In this document: positions 59,906 to 64,000 of the stretch, piece after piece
Layout: every line of letters begins with the position of its first letter
Numbering within the stretch: the first letter of the stretch is position 1
DNA from: Ipomoea triloba
Taxonomy: Eukaryota > Streptophyta > Magnoliopsida > Solanales > Convolvulaceae
NCBI RefSeq assembly: GCF_003576645.1
Contig: NC_044917.1
Location: 9,550,638 to 9,614,637 of the forward strand
Reading direction: 5' to 3'
Length of the DNA: 64,000 nt
Program-made: the position numbers and the translations under genes
The notes under the pieces: generated by a model
Database searches by the model: none
Seen by the model: the letters and a program-made list of their open reading frames with translations, nothing else
What the model was told of the DNA's origin: nothing

Positions 59906-62900
59906 TTGCTTTGATAGCCTTGAAGTAAATGAAAGGCAAAAACAATGTTTTTTATTTATGTGCCTAGGCTCTACTTTTTATGCTTTAGTATTTATGCCTT
60001 AAGTGAAAGGCTGATAAATGAAAGGTCTTCTATGCTTTGGTATTGAAACTTTGAAGTAAATAAAAGGTCTTTTACGCTTTCGCATTGAAGCCTAAAGTAA
60101 ATGAAAGGTCTTTTATCATTTGATATTAAATCCTAAAATAAATAAAAGGCAAAAAAATTATTTTTTATATACCTAGGCACCCCCGCTTAGGGGGCGACTA
60201 GGCGTTGCCCGATGAGCACCTAGTGCCTTTTACAACCTTGAACTCAAGAAAATAAAAAGTGCAGTTTTTCCACATTAACTACAAGTAGTTCAAAGCACCC
60301 TTATCCATATTTCTCAAATATAAGTTTCCTTATTTCCATTTCCCAAAACTTTCGGTCATCTATAATTCTATATAGTATATTAGTATATACCATGTAAAAG
60401 GAAAGGGGAAGAAAATAAAACATTCAATTATATGAAAGAACAGAATTGAGTTTTATTCATACCATTCTTCCACTCGAGGTGCCTAATGGACATGCAGATG
60501 AGTATTCAAAACCAGTATTAGGGAGTATAACTGGTTGTTCACCAATGACTCCAACTCCCCTGTCAAAAGGAACTGGTTAAATGCCCACAGTAACTGAAAC
60601 AGTTATAATGCTATTAAAGATTGGACAACTTATAATTTATAAATAGCTTTAACTTTGAAATGAAATATTCACACACACACACACACACACACACAGAAAC
60701 AAAAAACAAAAAAAAACAAAACAAAACAAAACAAAAAACGAAAAACAAAAACTGTTATGCCCATTATGTCAAAAGGCTTAATCACTTACCAAACATTCTC
60801 AGTTTTCCCATTTGCATCAGTGATGATCCAGTGCCTTCTGAGAAGTTGAACAATACGATCTGAATTGTTGGTAATTCTAATTCTATAAGCAAAAAGATAT
60901 AGGCCTTTAGAAGGCTGACTTCGTGCTTCTATATATACACTTCTAACTTGAACCCTGATTCCCTAGACAAAAACATACCAAGTTGAAATTAGTATATAGA
61001 AGGATTTCATATGTGCCTTGGTTCAACCAAGGTGAACTTTGATTTTGAGGTCCACATGATTGGGAAAAAAAAACACTTGTAAACCCATAAAGGTGAGCAC
61101 TTTCTGTGATTCCTATGCAGTAAATAAAATCCAGGAATTCGATATGCAACAAAAATAGATGTTGCTTTTCTCAAATGCTACATACCCTTCACTCATAGGA
61201 TTTACAATAAATTTATAAAAGTAAAACATAGGGAACAAAAGAAGATGTTTAAACAATGTTGGGATCAGAAAACCAAGGGTAATTCTGTATTGAAACTCAA
61301 GGGGAACACACTTTTAAGTAAGGTGCAATGGCAATTCTGTATTGAGTTCAAATTGATAAAGAAAATAAAACACATAAATGAAAAGGACTTGGAAGCTTAA
61401 GTAAACCAGGATGTGTAATTTATTATGACTCTGTATTCTACGCACACTAGAATTCCTTCTTCCTCTCCCTGTATTATTGAGAATATAACATTTACCATTC
61501 CTATCATGACTGAGACTCTTTGTATCCTTATAAATACAAATCTTCTTGACTTCCTGTACTTTAAATACAATGGATTGATAATAATAAGATCATTCCCAGA
61601 ACTATTGTTCTCATCTAATTTCTCAATAATCATTATATATTCATGCTATCTTGCAAAAGATTAGATGGTATAACCCAAGTGACTTCCTTTTTCAAAAATT
61701 AAAATAACTATTTCTTGAAAGTAATATTTGTTCACCGAGCACCATCCCATCAAAAGGGGAAAATTAGGCAACATTAAGCAAAAGTGGTCTTGTTTAGACA
61801 AAATTAGCATCTCAGACAATATGAAGTTCTTATTACAATCATAATAACAAAATAAAAATATATAATTAAAACCAAGATTACCATGAATAGAATAGGCAAT
61901 AAACCCATTACAAGTATGCTAAAGACAGCGGTAAAATAAAAACAATTACTAAAAGAAGAAATTAATTTTTTACATCTTAAAATCCTAAATCGCCTTGTGG
62001 TTTAGACAATAGATTACTATAAAGTTGGTATAGAAGTTATGAATGAAAATTTAGATATAGATCTACACGGAAAATTGTGGCTGTTTGATGATTTGCAATA
62101 TCCAATAGTGAGATAAAAGTGCAATTGCAAAAGGCAAAACCTCCAGTTTAAGAGTAAATTCAGTGGAGCAAGGTGGGGAATAAAATCAGGCTCATTAGTG
62201 GAAGTGAAGTAAAACCCATATCGTTCAAGGCAATAAGTATTGGAAGAAATTCATACCAGTGTTGTTGCATCACTGGTGCATTTCAAAAGAGAGTGTGGTG
62301 CAACTTTCTTTAGCTCATCACGATACCTTGCTGCATCCTAGAATGTAATGAAAGTGAAAAGGCAATTTAAAAATGGAAACTTAGGAGTTGCATAAGCATT
62401 AGAAGCAGAATAAACCTATCACTAAAAAATCCATCCTTATGTAAAAATTGTGCTAATATTGCACAAATTTTTTACAGTCTTTCCTACATATTTTAAACCA
62501 TTAATGTGCCAGGAAAAAGCTGTTCATTGATTGAAGAGCATAGAAAGGGTGTTAGGATAATGTCGTAAGGTCCAATACCACTCATGACAGTATTCAAATT
62601 AGGATTGGTAAGTATGCTATTTATTATGCTTATTACACTAATTTTCTCTTAGTCCTGATTTTTTAAAATATAGAGTAGCTAGCTACCTAATGACTAATGT
62701 GTATATTTAAGTAACTAATTCCCATACATGTTTTAGAAAATAACTAATTCCGTAAGGTTTTCCTGGGAACTACTGAAGTAGTAAATTCCCTAACATATTT
62801 TTTAGAAGCTGTTAGGTTCTAACATGTTTTCAGAAGCAACTAGTTGCCTGACATATACTCATATAGTTTAGAAAGTATTACAAATGAATTGTGATACTAT

Positions 62901-63960
62901 TACAAATGAATTAGTATGATTTCAGTAATGTTCCCATTATAGTATAAATAAATCTCATTTGTAAGCCTTTAGAGGCATCCCGGGTTATCTTTTCAGATCC
63001 TTCCTTGATGTCCCTCTGTATCCCCGGAACACTGCTTGCAATGTTGGGAAGAGCAAAAGAGGGTAGAGAGTTCATGACAATATAAGACACCTTGAGTTAG
63101 GCATTCTAGACTTGCAGATTAGTTCGGTTTGGATTGAGATTGCAGAGCAATATAACATAGGAGCAAATACAAGAACCCACAGAGTAGACCCAAACTCACA
63201 GTATGAGACAGAAATCCAATATAAGTCGGTTGTCTCATGGAAATCCAGTCACATGGCAAACACAAAACACTAGTAATTGGTAAGAAATGTTTGAAATATC
63301 TTGCATTACCCAATTAATACATTAATAAGACCAACACGGGAGACACCAAACATTCACACACGAACAGCAATTCAAGACAGCTAACATACCTCAAACCTCT
63401 CGTCATCAATGGCCTCCTTCAACCGTCTCTTAAGCCGCAAAACAGGCTCTTCATCCTCAAATAATTTCAGAGAATCACGAAGCCTTGCAGCCTCTTCATA
63501 ATCCTAGAAATGTGTATAAAATCAAATATCTCGAGTAAGACTAAAAACTTGAATTATTTCCACAGTGATATAAAAAATGATTCAGCGAAATTCCAATCTA
63601 CTAAGAAACTTGAATTAGTTACAGTTCTAAGTAGGTGCAGCATATAATATAGATTGTGACCTCAGATTTGGAGGCAACTTCCAGTTGCTGCTTCAACAAA
63701 GCATAGGTTTGGCTCCTCGAAAGGAACGAACTCTGATTCTGACTCTGAGTCGAACCCGCCGGAATCGGTGAATCGGAGGCGCCGCTATTACTTCCCTCAG
63801 AAGTACAGGCAACGACTCTACACCTCTTCAAATTATTATCCCTGCAATTCAACCATTGCTTCTTATCCACATCAGCGAGTCTTAGACCGAGTCGAGTCGA
63901 CCCCGGCCGATTCTTCACCGCACTAAAATCGGCCACCACTTTGAAACTCAGAGAATGCAT
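58653..63960 (-). CDS. UVR-motif plus ApaG-domain protein, probably plastid-targeted, 299 aa
   Basis: Six exons, transcribed right to left: 63661-63960, 63390-63503, 62257-62337, 60790-60962, 60463-60559, 58653-58787. They sum to 900 nt (299 residues plus TGA) with GT-AG introns and a continuous frame. Residues 1 to about 75 are Ser/Arg/Lys-rich and poorly acidic early on, like a chloroplast transit peptide (inferred). Residues about 88-155 hold two UVR-type helical pairs ([13 protein letters not shown], then [16 protein letters not shown]), a motif known in UvrB/UvrC, ClpC and several plastid proteins. Residues about 165-290 match ApaG (DUF525): [56 protein letters not shown] and [16 protein letters not shown]. 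The C-terminus adds an acidic tail ending ELWKL. ApaG folds are small beta-sandwiches used for protein contacts; the role of this protein is unknown. Introns 3 and 5 are long (1.3 and 1.7 kb); intron 5 carries two transposons. The 5' UTR runs off the window. Confidence 0.93.
58971..59464. mobile_element. GGGCATC-ended MITE in ApaG-gene intron 5, TAA TSD
   Basis: Starts GGGCATCTCCAGTGTGGGG and ends GTGGATGCCC, with TAA on both sides (58968-58970 and 59465-59467). Fits the PIF/Harbinger TAA target. The central half is AT-rich and the ends G-rich. Frames on both strands at 58927-59145 are not genes. Confidence 0.78.
59681..60240. mobile_element. hAT element in ApaG-gene intron 5, 8-bp TSD
   Basis: Starts CATAGTTGTAAAAATCGG and ends CCTTTTACAACCTTG. 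AACTCAAG flanks both sides (59673-59680 and 60241-60248). The ends carry GGCCTAGGCGCC and GGCGACTAGGCG motifs; the middle repeats AAATGAAAGGTCTT. Related to 8246-8724. Confidence 0.88.
61400..61632. other. Possible solo LTR remnant in ApaG-gene intron 3
   Basis: TGTAATTTATTATGACTCTG and, 110 bases on, a TATAAATA box-like string suggest an LTR, but no TSD or clear right end was found. Confidence 0.25.
62553..63078. other. Possible solo LTR in ApaG-gene intron 2
   Basis: TGTTAGGATAATGTCG resembles a Copia LTR start. TATAAATAAA near 62944 and CATCCCGGG near 62979 could be promoter and leader. The right border (CATGACA) is a guess. Confidence 0.3.
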
Positions 63961-64000
63961 TGTCCCTCCGATGATTCTTTCCGGGAGAATTTTCGCCGGA

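Noticed and set aside
1..64000. CRISPR arrays or bacterial operons
   Set aside because: The repeats seen have no regular spacer pattern, and the sequence is plant nuclear DNA.

Overview
This is a window of nuclear DNA from a flowering plant. It is very AT-rich, its two intact genes have many GT-AG introns, both give proteins of familiar plant families, and a piece of chloroplast ycf2 has been integrated. A eudicot is likely and an asterid possible, but the species cannot be fixed from the sequence. It has a 161-base run of N at 34582-34742 and single Ns near 24779 and in a poly-T run near 54971.

Only two intact protein genes are supported. The first, at 29586-34266 (+), is a BOR1-type borate exporter with 12 coding exons and 708 residues; a long leader (about 28330-29585) carries several AUG-stop mini-ORFs. 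The second, at 58653-63960 (-), is a six-exon, 299-residue protein, probably plastid-targeted, with UVR motifs followed by an ApaG domain. Its introns hold at least two DNA transposons. The two genes are about 24 kb apart and show no functional link.

The rest is mostly mobile and repetitive DNA. Several elements can be delimited to the base by target-site duplications: a Mutator-type MITE at 959-1326 (9-bp TSD), hAT elements at 3660-4456, 21901-22873 and 59681-60240 (8-bp TSDs), Stowaway-type MITEs (9811-10074 and a truncated copy at 35830), Helitrons at 10089-11625 and 40934-41387, TTA/TAA-type (PIF/Harbinger-like) elements at 51192-51841 and 58971-59464, and nested Mutator-like foldbacks at 27044-27928. 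A 1.75-kb element (14765-16516) combines long inverted ends, a gene-like GC-rich stretch and a minisatellite of about 90 bp. A Copia-type LTR with primer-binding site is at 49148-50416.

The most distinctive structure is a set of short palindromic elements bounded by (TA)n, (TG)n or (TC)n microsatellites (12.6-13.1, 18.2-21.4, 25.5-26.3, 38.6-42.2 and 48.1-49.0 kb). A diverged duplicate (41.75-42.54 versus 43.80-44.39 kb) supplies an empty site: the same flanks, with plain (TA)n where the other copy holds the element. This resembles the rice Micron elements that live in (TA)n.

From 42 to 58 kb the window also carries duplicated blocks of an unidentified, decayed gene, plus about seven copies of a 0.35-0.45-kb unit. 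One copy is interrupted by an 886-bp element with 8-bp inverted ends that itself contains the ycf2 fragment.
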